NCBI GenBank assembly: GCA_003993805.1
Contig: RSEF01000001.1
Span: 71,909,046-71,973,045 of the forward strand
DNA from: Himantopus leucocephalus
Taxonomy: Eukaryota; Chordata; Aves; Charadriiformes; Recurvirostridae
Length of the DNA: 64,000 nucleotides
Direction: 5' to 3'
Part shown: piece after piece, positions 62,849 to 64,000 of the stretch
How the letters are laid out: every line of letters starts with the position of its first letter
How positions within the stretch are numbered: position 1 is the stretch's first letter
Notes under the pieces: model-generated
Seen by the model: only the letters and a program-made list of their open reading frames with translations
Database searches by the model: none
Told to the model about the DNA's origin: nothing
Position numbers and translations under genes: made by a program

Positions 62849-64000
62849 TGAATTTGAGGACGTTGCATACTACATCAAGGTTCAAGGTAGGTCTGAAAGA
62901 TAACACAAGCATTCTGACATTTATAGTATATCAAAGACAACTTTGTTGTCATCATTAGCTCATGAAAAAGGGTTTTGTTTGGTATGACGTGATTTCCTTA
63001 GTGAAAGCTTTATTTGGCAGCACACAAGCATGTGGCATAGAGCCATGCGGTATGGAATTACAACCATGAAGAACATCCCAAAGTTATCTCCTGTTGAGCC
63101 ATGAATTCTAGGTGATGTAAGAGTCCAGATCAGACATATCTCTGTGAGACGTTCAGGAAGTGGCTGCCCTGAAATTGGGCACTGGCATTTCTCAGTTTTT
63201 AATGACTCTGGTGCTCCTCTGGGGGCCATACCCTTAGGAATTTAGCAAGGCTGCCTCAGATGTACTGTGTTGTGAAATATTACCTCCAGCCATTTAAACC
63301 TGAATGCTAGCAAGTATTTGATTCCAAAGCTACCCTATCTTATTTTCCTTATACCAAAATACGCTTGCTTTCACTGCTACTAAACATATAGCTTAGGCAC
63401 CATACACTTCAGTAAAAAATACCTGGGTTTTGTTTGGGGATGGGGGAGGGGAGGGGCACTGGGCTGTGCTTTTTTTTAAAGACTCCTCTGATTGTACCCC
63501 ACTTTTGAAATATATATGTTCAAACCAAATAGATCATCATTTATGAACTGAGACTATTGGAATTCTGTAATTCCTTTTACAAAAACCTTTGATCCTAATA
63601 TCAGGAGAAAGTAGAGCCAATTTGTGGATGTGAGGAGATGATATTGTCCAATATAAACATAATTCAAACAGCAGACAGATCATTTCTTAGAAAACAGTGA
63701 ATCTGTTGCGTTAAGCAGGCATTATCCCCTTTATACCAACAGCCAGTTTTTCTACTTGGGAACAAGAGATCCTAAACAAATAATTTTTTTTAAAAAAATT
63801 TGGGTCATAATTAAAAATTATAAAGCAAACAGTCACATGTCAAAAATTTACAAAGAGATGACACCAGATCTATACACAACTAAGCTGTGTAGAATGCCAT
63901 AATAAGGGATAACGCTTCTCATTTCAGAGTGAGTCAGTAAAGGACTCATAGAAAAGATGAGATCCTGTAGGTATCTCTAAGTTTAGCAAATCATCCAAAA
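62849..64000. other. Non-coding sequence to the window end
   Basis: AT-rich sequence except for the G-rich block at 63436-63464. The minus-strand open frame at 62960-63229 (89 codons) shows no recognisable feature. Confidence 0.55.
63436..63456 (+). other. G-quadruplex motif
   Basis: Four G runs of 4, 5, 4 and 4 bases are separated by AT, A and A, the strictest form of the G-quadruplex consensus. A further GGG follows at 63462. It is isolated in AT-rich DNA with no gene assigned beside it. Confidence 0.75.

Noticed and set aside
1..64000. tRNA, rRNA, CRISPR array, endogenous retrovirus
   Set aside because: No cloverleaf with A/B boxes, no regularly spaced repeats, and no paired long terminal repeats or retroviral pol words were seen by eye. 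A dedicated search could still find small or highly worn copies.

Overview
The window looks like a piece of an avian chromosome. It is AT-rich, gene-poor and mostly unique sequence. Its only young interspersed repeat is a chicken-repeat-1 (CR1) LINE, with a few worn CR1 scraps, and the one clear gene has vertebrate exon-intron structure. Bird rather than crocodilian or turtle is an inference from the low repeat load and the bird-type CR1 3' end; no species can be named.

Positions 1-29668 hold most of a synaptotagmin gene on the + strand, identified as SYT10. Six coding exons (5513-5870, 13587-14151, 26219-26339, 26696-26867, 28352-28481, 29597-29668) have consensus splice sites and compatible phases. 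They encode one transmembrane segment, a linker, tandem C2A and C2B domains and the stop codon. Exon 1 (the N-terminal luminal segment of about 50 residues) lies upstream of the window. The six exons give about 472 residues, which fits a full protein near 522.

Within intron 3, on the opposite strand, two phase-compatible open segments (16277-16391 and 14963-15195), a transmembrane stretch and a downstream AATAAA suggest the 3' end of an unrecognised nested antisense gene. This is a prediction only. Intron 2 carries a CR1 whose 5' part is inverted relative to its 3' part, as expected from twin priming; it is interrupted by an assembly gap.

From 29669 onward no protein gene is secure. A polyadenylation-type sequence at about 42233 may mark a distal end of SYT10 or another + strand transcript. 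The remaining 22 kb is intergenic-looking DNA with CR1 relics, simple repeats, a G-quadruplex motif and a loose group of minus-strand open frames at 56.1-58.5 kb that may or may not be exons.

Six single-N positions each sit exactly between near-identical direct copies of 50-147 bases, the mark of unmerged contig ends. They should be read as assembly artefacts, not real tandem repeats. I see no bacterial-type system, CRISPR array or intact mobile operon.
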